Of a DNA stretch of 64,000 nucleotides, positions 46,429 through 57,529 are shown in pieces. Position 1 is the first letter of the stretch. Each line of letters starts with the position of its first letter. A program made the translations under genes and the position numbers. The notes beneath the pieces were generated by a model. That model was not told the DNA's origin. It saw nothing but the letters and a program-made list of their open reading frames with translations, and searched no databases. Source of the stretch: Anisus vortex (taxonomy: Eukaryota; Mollusca; Gastropoda; Planorbidae); NCBI GenBank assembly GCA_949126835.1, contig OX421497.1, positions 22,633,612 through 22,697,611 of the forward strand, read 5' to 3'.

Positions 46429-46735
46429 TTCTGGACCAGGGGTTCCTAGCCCGTAGTGATCGTACCCCTGGGGGCAATGGCGGAAAGCGAGCAAATTATT
46501 TTTTTTTATATTAAAGTTAATGATTGATACTTTAAAAAAATAAAAGTCAATGAAGATAATAGATATATTACATTGTTTGTTTTTTTTTTAACAGGGAAAG
46601 TAAAGTAAAACTCTGAACAGTTATTTTTTTTTTACATTCATTTCAATTGCTTTGTTCTTATATTTTAGAGATTAGTTAGGCGATACGGGAAATTATGTGT
46701 TACTCTTAAAACAGTTAAGAACCACTGTTCTAGAC
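46429..46735. mobile_element. 291-bp hAT-type MITE
   Basis: Ends CAGGGGTTCCTAGCC and, inverted, CAGTGGTTCTTAACT bound 46437-46727. Flanking 8-mers TTCTGGAC and TTCTAGAC differ at one position, fitting an 8-bp target duplication with one later mutation. The interior is AT-rich with no coding potential. Confidence 0.75.
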
Positions 46736-46864
46736 TATGGGTTGTTTAAGTCCAACGTTCTTACATATTGAAATACCCATTTCTATGTTTAATTAAGGAG
46801 ACTATAGTTGTAAGAGAAAGTGAGCGAGTACTTTTGACACCTGTGCGATGTCATTTTATAGAAC

Positions 46865-47355
46865 ACAAGCTACATTGCCCGGCGTTGCCCGGGTGAAAAA
46901 AAACAGGACTGTATAAGGTGCAGATAAAAATTTATAAACTACACTTAAAAGAAAGCTATAAATCTTATATTTAAATTCTTATTCTTTAACTGAAGACTTT
47001 TAGGAAAGTAATTTAAAATAAATATTGTAATGGGGTAAAAAATAGGCAAGTATTTTTATTTAACAAAAATCTAAATTGCTCGTAGATTTACAATGTCTTT
47101 TGTTTATAAAAGTTTGCCAAAAAAATTGTCGAAAAAAAAATATAGTCTACCTGGAGAATCGAACCCGGGTCGCTCTCATAGCAGTCCGCTACGTTTACCA
47201 CTGAGCTAGCGAAGACACAATGTCCAATGTGAAAAATTATTAGACAGTATATAGGCCTAGGCCTAAATAGGTCAGTGACACAAACTCACGTGATTTCAAA
47301 TTGACCAATGGGGATCCGAATGTAGACAAACACTCTTATTATATATATATAGATG
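46865..47355. mobile_element. Unclassified element with GC hairpin end and tRNA-like segment
   Basis: Starts with 'attgcccggcgttgcccggg', a GC-rich imperfect hairpin in AT-rich surroundings, and ends in a (TA)n run at 47338-47351 followed by 'gatgt'. On the minus strand 47145-47215 is tRNA-like: A box 'tagctcagtggtaaacg' and B box 'gggttcgattc'. The anticodon and T stems pair poorly, so it is not a functional tRNA. It looks like an interspersed element, class unknown. Confidence 0.4.
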
Positions 47356-47539
47356 TACTTTGTACTGCTAGGTCTGGGATGTAATTTTATGGAACATATT
47401 CTTTGCAGTGCGATATCATTTTATGGAACATGTTCTTTGCAGTGCAATGTCATTTTATGGAACATGTACTTTGACGTGTTTTAAAACTCACAAAGGACGT
47501 AATACTTTATTCTTTTCCAATTTTAAAAGAAAGGCTCAC

Positions 47540-48395
47540 AAAGGGACGTAATTACCCGTACATCGGAAATGTGAGGTAATTAGGTAGCTGGATGCTCTTA
47601 CATCGGAGATGTGACGTAATGACGAAGCTGGCTGCCCTTACACTGGAAATGTGAGGTAATTAGGTAGCTGGCTGCCCTTATACTGGAAATGTGACGTAAT
47701 TAGGTAGCTGGCTGCGCTTACACCGGAGATGTGACGTAATGACGAAGCTGGCTGCCCTTACACTGGAAAAGTGAGGTAATTAGGTAGCTGGCTGCTCTTA
47801 CACCGGAGATGTGACGTAATGACGAAGCTGGCTGCCCTTACACTGGGAATGTGAGGTAATTAGGTAGCTGGCTGCCCTTACACTGGAAATGTGACGTAAT
47901 TAGGTAGCTGGCTGCGCTTACACCGGAGATGTGACGTAATGACGAAGCTGGCTGCCCTTACACTGGAAATGTGAGGTAATTAGGTAGCTGGCTGCTCTTA
48001 CACCGGAGATGTGACGTAATGACGAAGCTGGCTGCCCTTACACTGGAAATGTGAGGTAATTATGTAGCTGGCTGCTCTTACACTAGAAATGTGAGGTAAT
48101 TAGGTAGCTGGCTGCTCTTACACCGGAGATGTGACGTAATTAGGTAGCTGGCTGCTCTTACACTAGAAATGTGAGGTAATTAGGTAGCTGGCTGCTCTTA
48201 CACTAGAAATGTGAGGTAATTAGGTAGCTGGCTGCTCTTACACTAGAAATGTGAGGTAATTAGGTAGCTGGCTGCTCTTACACCGGAGATGTGACGTAAT
48301 TAGGTAGCTGGCTGCTCTTACACTAGAAATGTGAGGTAATTAGGTAGCTGGCTGCTCTTACACTAGAAATGTGAGATAATTAGGTAGCTGGCTGC
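47540..48395. repeat. 40-bp minisatellite with TGACGTAA motifs
   Basis: About 21 copies of 'gtgaggtaattaggtagctg' + 'gctgctcttacactagaaat', continuing after the LINE insertion at 48887-49005. Many units contain TGACGTAA, a CRE/ATF-like site; others carry TGAGGTAA instead, often alternating in the left half. Confidence 0.95.
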
Positions 48396-48407
48396 TCTTA
48401 CACTAGC

Positions 48408-48886
48408 TCTCTCTCTCTTAGTCTTTATCGCTCCCCGTGGAGCATAAGGCAGCAACAAAGTTCCGCCAGGCCTCCCAAACCTGAGCGAGCCATCGGATTT
48501 CATGCCATGTTTTATTGGTGGCCTTTGCTTCCTCGTCTATTGTCCGCCTCCACGTTCCCATTGGCCTTCCCCGACGTCTTTTTCCTGGTGGTGACCATTT
48601 CAATGCGCTGCTTGGGAGCCTCGTTTTGTCCATGCGGAGGATGTGACCCAGCCATCTCCATCTTCTTTTCATGATTTCTTCGATAATGAAGTTTATTCCA
48701 GTTCTTTGGCGGATTTCAATGTTGGAGATGTGGTCCTCCCAGCCAATCCTTAGTATACGTCGGAGACATCTTCCTTCAAACCCTCTAAGGCGGCCTTCAA
48801 TTTTGGTATTGGTCTTCCAAGTCTCTGCAGCATAGAGAAGGACTGATCGTTCATTTGACTTGTATAGTTTCAGTTTTGTTCTTAGT
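48408..48886 (-). pseudogene. 5'-truncated LINE insertion with 12-bp TSD
   Basis: On the minus strand it encodes only the C-terminal region of a LINE: KLYKSNERSVLLYAAETWKT, GRCLRRILRIGWEDHI, then IMKRRWRWLGHILRM, KRRRGRPMGTWRRT and a C-terminal WRNFVAALC before the stop near 48418. A short GA-rich tail abuts the 3' end. Identical 12-mers TCTTACACTAGC flank it (48396-48407 and 48887-48898), one belonging to the minisatellite unit, so insertion happened after the array formed. The type resembles the 31.8-kb element's C terminus but is a distinct family member. Confidence 0.9.
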
Positions 48887-49005
48887 TCTTACACTAGCAA
48901 TGTGACGTAATTACGCAGTTGGCTGCCCTTACATTAGAAATGTGATGTAATTACGTAGCTCGATGCCCTTACACCGGAAATGCGATGCAATTACGCAACG
49001 GGCTA
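48887..49005. repeat. 40-bp minisatellite, right remnant
   Basis: About three diverged copies of the same unit as 47540-48395, separated from it by the LINE insertion. Confidence 0.85.
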
Positions 49006-49019
49006 TTCTTTTTCTGACA

Positions 49020-50480
49020 ATATGATCAGCCCTTTTGGTTTGTTTTATTGTTCTTTTTAATAAGGCCGAACAAATTACATTGTGTTTATACCGACATTTG
49101 TCATTAATAATTAGGAAATTCGTGTTTCCATAATATTATATAAAAATAAGACCGAATTGTTTCAGCGGGGCTATAAGCGAGGCTAGGGAAAAGGAAAGGG
49201 AAGTGGGGAGGCGAAACTCATCAAGTTAGCCACAATGTTCTGAGGCAAGTTCTTGGCAAATTAATGACATGTTTGCTTGGATTGGCAATGAGATGGCTAG
49301 TTGAGATGTTTGCTTGAATTGGCAATGAGATAGCTCGTTTATACGACACGCCGGTACAAAGACTGATGACAAACAATGTCTTGTGTAGATCTCAATTTCA
49401 TAAAGGAGTTTGGTGCTCGATATTGGGAGAGGGGGGGGAGTGCAGTTGATGCACTCTATTTCAGCCTCAATCATTAAGTTGTAACCAAGTAAAACAGGTC
49501 GTTAAATCGAATGGATGCTTTCTCTCATCTGACAGTTTCTACAGCTCTACAATTGTCATGGCGGATACTTTGACGAGTTTAACAGCTTAAATTTGTATGG
49601 ATTACATTTTCAGGAATAAATTATTTTTTCATGGATGACATTTTAATGGATAGCTTTTTTCATGGATAACTTTTTATTCATTACATTAGTTTTTTTTAAT
49701 GCAAAGCACTTTTATATTTTTAAGGATGGTATCATCATGTACTTCATTTTCATGAACGACATTGTCATGGATATTTTGTTGAAGGTATGAATCAAGCATT
49801 CCATATTCAGGGATTACCGTTTCATGTATTGAAATTCTTGGATAAAGGCTGGGTAATATTATATACCCACTTTTATGTTTATTTACCAACAAAAACGTCT
49901 TAAACTTTAATCACATAACAGGTATGGAATATTATTCAGAAAAATCATTTTTTTTAACTCTAAAAATGCATTGGTTGGTATGGAAACGGCCGCCATATTG
50001 GATTTTATAGGGTTCTTTAAAAGCCTAAAACTTTTCAACCTTTATACATACAAGAACACAGTTAGATCCATTATGTAAAGAGATAAACGCACAACATTAT
50101 AATTTAGTCTATAAAATTTTTTTTGAAAACTTGATTTTTTATATTTTATTTCTAAATTACTTTTTAAAACTTTCATATTTTTTTTTAAAACTTACCATTT
50201 GTTCTATAAAATAAAATTTACAAAAAATATTGAAATCTGGCATGATCTAGTTGTAGGAATTGAATTATTGTCTATGTTAAAATGGCAATGTTTTAATAGA
50301 TTACGTTAAGAAATGTAAAACTTGTAACAAAATATTGTTTAAAAAAATATTTTAAGAATAAAAAAAGTCAGAAAAACCTTAAATTAAATATGTGTACTGC
50401 TGAAAAATTGAAATAAATTGCTTACTTTTGGTAGCTTGTCCAACCGAAGGTGAATTTAACGTTTCCATTTGTATATAGGA
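49020..50480. other. AT-rich, no gene recognised
   Basis: A short direct duplication ('gatgtttgcttg.attggcaa') at 49268-49333 and irregular 'catggat.acattttcatgg' words at 49615-49800 are the only structure. The latter word is also the SINE target at 50871. Confidence 0.4.
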
Positions 50481-50487
50481 CATAATG

Positions 50488-50527
<40 letters not shown>

Positions 50528-50540
50528 TTTTTTTTTTTTG
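50488..50540. repeat. Poly-T tract (about 50)
   Basis: T run with a single G interruption. The lysine-rich minus-strand frame is an artefact. Confidence 0.9.
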
Positions 50541-50880
50541 CATGTGTTTCTTAGCGTTTTACATGTGTAATTTCTTACATGTTCATCACAAACTTGTCTA
50601 AAAATCACATATAGCCTACTTAAACATTTCACAAACAAATATATATAATTAAATAATAAAAAAAAACTATTCCGTTCTGCACTACAAAAGTGGCATGTTT
50701 GTGTACAGAAATGGTTGAACTTATTTAGTTAAGTAAAAACTAAAAATCAGTACTTTAGTCATTTACCTCTAAATTTCACTGCTATACCTAGACCTTAAGT
50801 TTTCGTGTATTATGTTTACATGCATTTCGATTTCATGGAAAACCACTATCATGGATAACATTGTATGGTCACATTTTCAT

Positions 50881-51128
50881 GGCCGAGCGGCATCGCGTTC
50901 GATTGGCGTACCGACGGTCCTGGGATCGAATCCGTTTGAAGGCAAGGATTTTTTTCCTGGACTCGCGGGTGTCCCTGAGTCTACCCAAGTGTGATGGGTA
51001 CCTGACATTAGTTGGGTTAAAGTAAAGGCGGCTGGAAATTGTGCTGGCCAAACATCCCCTAGTATGCCGTGACCACTGCTTTACCGGCCCTATGATCAAT
51101 TTGATCCGACGGGTACTTTACATTACTT
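50881..51128 (+). mobile_element. Complete tRNA-derived SINE with 12-bp TSD
   Basis: The head carries a pol III A box (tggccgagcggc) and B box (gggatcgaatcc) in tRNA-Leu/Ser-like spacing. The body contains 'gatgggtacctgacattagt', 'aaagtaaaggcggctg' and 'tgatcaatttgatccgacgg', and the tail has TTTAC/ATTACTT repeats. The duplicated target ACATTTTCATGG lies at 50871-50882 and 51129-51140. It is the best-preserved of the family; partial copies are at 19370, 35325, 35726 and 43770. Confidence 0.9.
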
Positions 51129-51140
51129 ACATTTTCATGG

Positions 51141-51810
51141 AATCCTTTTGTTTTTATTTTTAGTCGTAAGCCTAAACCACAAAAGTAAAATTTTATCTGT
51201 TTCTAACTATTTTCCACATATAGACAGCCTACATGTGATAAGCCAGATTTCACATTAAAAATATTGTATGATATACAAGTAATGTTTCTCAAAATTGTAA
51301 TTTAACACACACACAAAATTACTTATTGCATAAACGTTATTTTCATTATAATAGGACTTTATGAATTAAAATGTAAATTATCATAAAACATTTATCAAAT
51401 AAAAGTAATTTATCATATAGAAATAATATATCATATTAAAATGAAGAACTTTATTGCTAGTTTATCACGAATAATATAAATGATGTCAATTACGTGCTAA
51501 CTAGCTTTTAATGACATTCTATATCATAAATCAAGCAAGCAATTACTTTTTCTGCAGTCTGTAAATTCCCAAAGGTTCATGACAGCTGATCGTTAACACT
51601 GGGTGGCTAATTGTAGTTTTCGACGTTTTAGATGTTATCAACTTATCCATATATTTAGCGAACACAAAAAAATTATGGGATTTTGTGAGATTATTCTTTG
51701 TCTCTCATTTTTATTACGCACTTTCTTTTAACTCGTACTGTCTGTCTGTCTGCTTAGTTGGTTGCTTGCTTTGTTGCTTGATTGTTAGCAAAACTTTGCA
51801 TCAATTTTTC
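51141..51810. other. AT-rich, no feature recognised
   Basis: No coding or structured repeat signal; a few TCTG and TTGC words near 51740-51790. Confidence 0.4.
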
Positions 51811-51819
51811 GACCACTTC

Positions 51820-51905
51820 CCGTTGTCCAATCGAGCTGAAACTTGGGCAGCAGACTTGTCCTGACTAACAATACATTCTATCAAATTTTCAGCATCATAG
51901 CCTTT
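51820..51905 (+). repeat. Dispersed repeat, copy 2 (partner at 3.9 kb)
   Basis: Diverged match to 3925-4010: 'cacttcccgttgtccaatcg', 'agctgaaacttgggcagcag', 'aatacattctatcaaatttt'. Element type unknown. Confidence 0.5.
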
Positions 51906-52304
51906 GGAATAGTCACGAATTCCTTCGACCTATTTGCGAATCGAAGAAATTATTTTACGTAAATTATGTCTGCCTCTACCGGAATAGACGGAAGTAAATA
52001 AACTTTTCGGATATGTTCGTTTTTACGAAATAAATGGAATGAAAACGACACAATGTTTCTTTTTATGGTTTTTCGGACCAAAGTGAGAAAAAAAAAAGGA
52101 TGCGCAAAATTTATAAAGGTATGATATCACTTATGTTTATTTTAATCTAACAATATATAAATTAAATATAAACTTAGTTTACAAAGAAAGGGAGTATAAT
52201 AAAATCTTTGTTTTTATGAGTTAGTTTAATACGATTGAAATTCAAGTGACATCACGACTTTTTTTGGATGCAAAGAAATAATAAGCATTCAGGTAAAAAC
52301 ACAA

Positions 52305-52955
52305 CACTTTGGGTGTATTACCATTAACATCCAGACTAAAGTACCACATTTGGGTGTAATACCATTAAAATTCGGGCAAAGTACCACATTTTAGGTATAT
52401 TACCATTAAAATTCAGGCCAAAGCACCACATTTTGGGTGTATTACCATTAACATTCAGGCTAAAGTACCACATTTTGGGTGTATTACCATTAACATCCAG
52501 ACTAAAGCACCACATTTTGGGTGTAATACCATTAAAATTCAGGCCAAAGCACCACATTTTAGGTGTATTACCATTAAAATTCAGGCCAAAGCACCACATT
52601 TTGGGTGTAATACCATTAAAATTCAGGCCAAAGCACCACATTTTTGGTGTATTACCATTAACATTCAGGCCAAAGCACCACATTTTGGGTGTATTACCAT
52701 TAACATCCAGGCTAAAGCACCACATTTGGGGTGTAATACCATTAAAATTCGGGCAAAGCACCACATTTTAGGTGTATTACCATTAACATTCAGGCCAAAG
52801 CACCACATTTTGGGTGTAATACCATTAAAATTCAGGCCAAAGCACCACATTTTGGGTGTAATACCATTAACATTCAGGCCAAAGCACCACATTTTGGGTG
52901 TAATACCATTAAAATTCAGGCCAAAGCACCACATTTTAGGTGTATAACGATTAAG
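52305..52955. repeat. 42-bp minisatellite, about 15 copies
   Basis: Unit 'accattaaaattcaggccaa' + 'agcaccacattttgggtgta' + 'at'. Because 42 is a multiple of 3 and several frames lack stops, four long frames on both strands encode 14-residue repeats. There is no start context, splice signal or composition shift to suggest translation. Confidence 0.95.
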
Positions 52956-52959
52956 ATTA

Positions 52960-54440
52960 AGGCAAAAAAAAACAAAGCTTATTTGTTTTTGTTGACTATT
53001 GTATTGCTAATTCTAGAGTATTCTCAGGGTTGAAAAACAAACAGTATCCCCAATCGCATTGACGGTCTTACAAAAAGCTGTAATTTGCTAAAAACGAATT
53101 CTCTTACGTGCAGGAAAGCCCATATTTAAACAACACCTACACTGTTAAAAAAAACTACGTACATTCATCGGCGTCTGCCGTAAATTCTTGCCGGGTTTTA
53201 CTTTCACAAGCAACTTGATATTCAAGCTTGCAGTTCCATGCACGAACTAATTTTGTAGCCCGCCATCTTTGATTATCAACTAGTCAGCTGGTCCGTGACT
53301 TCTTCCGCCACAAAATCAATAAAAAAAAAGGTGCCAGGTTGACAGTTAGAAGTTTAAGAAGTGACATCATGTGCCATCATGTTAGAGTCATATAATTTTC
53401 ACCTTAACTCACAAAAAAAGTATCGCTTTAGATCCAATCTATGGAATATTGTCAAAAATGTAGCCTGTATTACTTTTATTTCAACGTTGACATTTAAACA
53501 TTTTGTAATGAATAAAAATTGTCAGAATCGTCCTAAATATTTATAATCATTTTAGTTTAATTATTGGCAAACAACTTGTTCAAACCCTACAGACAACGGC
53601 AACATTACGCTTCGTCTTTTTTCTACTTAATGATTTATAGTCAATTCTTTTAAACATTTTGTCCTAGTACTGTGACCAACATGACTGTGGTCAAGAGTTC
53701 CTCATGTAGGTCCTCCAGTAGGTCCTCCATTATGTCCTTCATTATGTCCACCAGATGCTACTAGAGCTTAGTGTTTAGTGGAGTGACCTGAGGGCAGTAC
53801 CTGTCTCCTGTTGATTGAAATATGGGGCAAATTTGTATCACGTGTTCCGAATTCTCAGAGGACACCCCCCCCCAATCCCTACTCGGACTCATGTACTTGT
53901 CTCATATTCTCAGTTTTCAGAACACGTGCTTTTAAGTGCTATTGTGCCCTGTTCTATCAGCCTGAAATCACAATTTGATCAAGTCGGCTAAATATACTAG
54001 CATCTACACCTAAAGTTTGTAATTTGGAATAAATCGATGATAGTACATTCGCACCATAAAAAAAATCTTTCTAAAATCTTTCTTTCTTATACTATTTGCA
54101 GTAAGTCTCACATCTAATTAGTTCATTGAATAAAATATAACTACGTTTTAGTGCTTTAACAAACATTATAGTTTTTTTTTTTGCCTACTGATAAATATTT
54201 TTCAAACAAAGTTTCAAAATTAATGTTATGATATCTAGAGCTGGTGTGAGTAAAACTTTAAAAAAGAACACCAAGCCACTAGAAGGAATAGATAAATCAA
54301 CCACCGTATCAGATGAAGAAGTATATCAAAGCAGATGCTGATATAAAAGCAATTAACGGCGTACTTGGCAATAACACTTGATATCGCTATCTTTTTTTTT
54401 CTATACAGCTCTTGCAGACAAGAACATGTCCCTATATTAT
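52960..54440. other. Region without a supported gene
   Basis: A coding-like stretch on the minus strand (about 53260-53165) ends at a possible donor but has conflicting frames. A short 'aggtcctccagtaggtcctc' duplication lies near 53710. Nothing here is firm. Confidence 0.35.
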
Positions 54441-54462
54441 TACCGGAAGAACTTACTCGAAC

Positions 54463-54752
54463 CAATGACTATAATAAGATAGACCGCTTGCTTTGATATT
54501 TCTGCTATTCGATTACTTGAAACACAGTAGTATCGGAATTTCCGATCGCCTTAAGTCCTCTATGTTTAGTAATTCGCTTTGATTTTATCAATGGAAAATT
54601 ATGATTAAAATCGAAAGTTGTATGCAGCGGAAACCTTTAATGCAATCGTAGGAGCTTAGAATTCATTCAAGACAGCCTTATTGGACGGAAAAAAGAAAAC
54701 ATAATAGAAGCTCTATAATTAGAACAAGCGGTCCATCTTATTATAGCCTTTG
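54463..54752. mobile_element. 290-bp MITE, relative of the 24.4-kb element
   Basis: Ends CAATGACTATAATAAGATAG and, inverted, a close match, both continuing into 'gaccgcttg', as in the 24433 element. CTCGAAC is directly repeated at 54456-54462 and 54753-54759 (7 bases identical). The interior differs from the 24.4-kb copy. Confidence 0.8.
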
Positions 54753-55180
54753 CTCGAACTATCTCTGATGTCGCTTACAATATTTTTTTTAACACAATCT
54801 AACAACTAAAAGAAAATGAAGTGATGTAAGAAAAGTTTGAGACATTCAAGACAGGGAAGTGATGTCGAAGCACACTAATATTCTTCTCAAACACAATCTT
54901 GATAGCTACAAGCAGGCTATACATTATTTGTAAAACATATTATTAAGGTATCGAGAGAAGAGATCAGATCTATATTGGTGGCCATGTTATGGAGGGGGGG
55001 GGATGGAGGGGTGCTCTCCTCCCCCCCCCCACCGGACGTGTCTTGTTCATCTGCTTGCAGCTTTTTTTTTTGCATAGGACGTCTGCTGGCTAATGGCGGC
55101 ACATCAGCCACTACTACACACATTGGCGCACCGCTTCTCAATCCCCCGTGACATGTTGACGTTCTTAGCCGGCTGAAACG

Positions 55181-56885
55181 GATTCAGATAATCTGCATTT
55201 GGAAGGGCGTTATTGTGATGTTCACTGTCATGTCCATCCTCTCTCCCTCAGACAGACACCAGGGCTGTGGAGTCGGAGTCGAAGAGTCGGAGTCGGAGGA
55301 ATTTTGGGTACCTGGAGTCGGAGTCGGAGTTGGAGTCGGAAGTACAAAAAACTGAGGAGTCGGAGTCGGAGTTGGAGTCGGAACATTTATCTACCAATTA
55401 TCATTCGGAGTCGGGAGTCGAAGAGTCGGAGTCGGAGGAAATTTCGGTACCTGGAGTCGGAGTCGGAGTTGGAGTCGGAAGTACAAAAAACTGAGGAGTC
55501 GGAGTCGGAGTTGGAGTCGGAACATTTATCTACCAATTATCATTCGGAGTCGGGAGTCGAAGAGTCGGAGTCGGAGGAAATTTCGGTACCTGGAGTCGGA
55601 GTCGGAGTTGGAGTCGGAAGTACAAAAAACTGAGGAGTCGGAGTCGGAGTTGGAGTCGGAACATTTATCTACCAATTATCATTCGGAGTCGGGAGTCGAA
55701 GAGTCGGAGTCGGAGGAAATTTCGGTACCTGGAGTCGGAGTCGGAGTTGGAGTCGGAAGTACAAAAAACTGAGGAGTCGGAGTCGGAGTTGGAGTCGGAA
55801 CATTTATCTACCAATTATCATTCGGAGTCGGGAGTCGAAGAGTCGGAGTCGGAGGAAATTTCGGTACCTGGAGTCGGAGTCGGAGTTGGAGTCGGAAGTA
55901 CAAAAAACTGAGGAGTCGGAGTCGGAGTTGGAGTCGGAACATTTATCTACCAATTATCATTCGGAGTCGGGAGTCGAAGAGTCGGAGTCGGAGGAAATTT
56001 CGGTACCTGGAGTCGGAGTCGGAGTTGGAGTCGGAAGTACAAAAAACTGAGGAGTCGGAGTCGGAGTTGGAGTCGGAACATTTATCTACCAATTATCATT
56101 CGGAGTCGGGAGTCGAAGAGTCGGAGTCGGAGGAAATTTCGGTACCTGGAGTCGGAGTCGGAGTTGGAGTCGGAAGTACAAAAAACTGAGGAGTCGGAGT
56201 CGGAGTTGGAGTCGGAACATTGATCTACCGACTCCACAGCCCTAACAGACACACGCACACGTATTTAAGCTTATTGTTCTCAATGTTGTACATCTGAAGA
56301 GATTTTCTTTCTTCTTCTTATACATGTTGCGATATTATTTTAAAACTAAAAGACGAACTACAGAAGATCTTCATTTTCCAGTCGAAATCTAAGTTTTTTC
56401 TACCTAGGTTATTAATTGAAAATGTTATTAATAGATATGATTAGGATAGTTTAATTATGTCACGTGATTATTAATTTGCTGCATGCAGCTGCATGCTGGT
56501 CATGGAATAATAATTTATTTCTTTGTTTCTTAGCGGGGTTTTCCTTTTTTTAAATATTATTTATTGTTATTGCGTGCATGTTGTTGTTGTTTATTAAATT
56601 GTACTAGTAATCTGTGTAGGAAGCAAAAATCAATTGTGTCAAGTCTTAAACGCTACGCTTGGCTTGCTGGCAGGAGAAAGTGAGGGAGGGGTGTTGTGGG
56701 AATAGTAACTTGACACGCTAAGAGTAAAGGTTGAAGTTTGTTTGTTGTTCTTCTTCTTATTGTATTACGAGCTTTCTGCCTTCTTGCAGAAACAATGGGC
56801 GGCTTCTGTACTTGTTTTAGTGGACGTGTAAAGCGTGTAGAGGTTAAAGTGTATAGGTTACAGTTTAGAGGTTACAGTGTAGAGG
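55181..56885. repeat. Segmental duplicate, copy A (contains the 55.26-kb element)
   Basis: Apart from the inserted element (55260-56244 plus one target copy), this matches 62668-63373 nearly base for base. It starts at 'gattcagataatctgcattt' and ends in a 16-bp 'gaggttacagtgta'-type tandem repeat. Both copies keep a pyrimidine tract and AG followed by a short ATG frame (MGGFCTCF) near 56796. Confidence 0.9.
55252..56252. mobile_element. 985-bp hAT-type element made of 139-bp tandem repeats
   Basis: Ends CAGGGCTGTGGAGTCGG (55260-55276) and the inverted CCGACTCCACAGCCCTA (56228-56244) match at 16 of 17 positions. ACAGACAC is duplicated exactly on both sides (55252-55259, 56245-56252). The interior is about seven copies of a 139-bp unit, itself full of GAGTCG hexamers, with 'aacatttatctaccaattat' and 'aagtacaaaaaactgag' spacers. 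The duplicate at 62.7 kb has a single ACAGACAC and no insertion. Frames here encode Ser/Glu or Arg/Ser repeats and are artefacts. Confidence 0.9.
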
Positions 56886-57079
56886 TTACAGTGTAGAGGT
56901 TACAGTAAACAACTCTATAGAATCACAATATGGTTGTACCTTGTTGATGCATGTCACACTCATATCTACATTGTGCTGTCGGTAGGAATAAGTCGCAGCA
57001 TTGACGTGACCAAAAATAGCCACTGAAAGCACATTCGATGCTAAACCAAAGATGATCAAAGGGGGGGGGGGCGTGAGTG

Positions 57080-57145
57080 GGTGGATAAGGGAAAGGAGAA
57101 GAGAGAGAGATAGAAAGAGAGAGAGAGAGAGAGAGAGAAACTGGT
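57080..57145. repeat. (GA)n microsatellite
   Basis: GA-rich tract; a complementary (TC)n tract at 57258-57342 could pair with it as a long hairpin. Confidence 0.9.
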
Positions 57146-57257
57146 TACAAGGAGAAACACTACATCTTTAGAGCATGGCATTGTCTCTATTGGCATGTCG
57201 TGACCAACTCTGTTTTATTTCGTAGCTTCTGTCCACACCTTGTTTGTTTTACCCTCC

Positions 57258-57300
57258 TCTCCTTATCTCTCTTTCTCTCTCTCTTTCTCTCTCTCTCTCA

Positions 57301-57342
<42 letters not shown>
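57258..57342. repeat. (TC)n microsatellite
   Basis: CT/TTTC repeat complementary to the preceding GA tract; leucine/serine frames over it are artefacts. Confidence 0.9.
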
Positions 57343-57418
57343 ATCAATAGAGGCAATTGAAATAAATGAATTTGTTTCGACCGTTTTTATGTGTCTGTTG
57401 GTGTATGTGAGCGCATAT

Positions 57419-57423
<5 letters not shown>

Positions 57424-57478
<55 letters not shown>
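57424..57478. repeat. (GT)n-(GA)n microsatellite
   Basis: About 20 GT dinucleotides followed by a short GA run and a G run. Confidence 0.95.
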
Positions 57479-57529
57479 AGGGGGGGGGGCGGAGAGAGTT
57501 AAACAGGCTTATTGATTTCTTTCTGTAAG

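Noticed and set aside
47145..47215. Functional tRNA gene on the minus strand
   Set aside because: A and B boxes are present, but the anticodon and T stems do not pair and only part of the acceptor stem matches.
52336..52947. Several long overlapping frames on both strands (up to 142 codons)
   Set aside because: They are read-through of a 42-bp tandem repeat whose length is a multiple of 3; no start, splice or promoter context.
53165..53260. Minus-strand exon ending at 'gaat|gtacgt'
   Set aside because: The ATG-initiated frame stops after 14 codons, and the protein-like frame has no clear acceptor and does not match the phase of the 42.1-kb exon.
55199..55633. Arg/Ser-rich and Ser/Glu-rich frames
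   Set aside because: They arise from GAGTCG hexamers inside the hAT-type element; the 139-bp unit shifts frame every copy.
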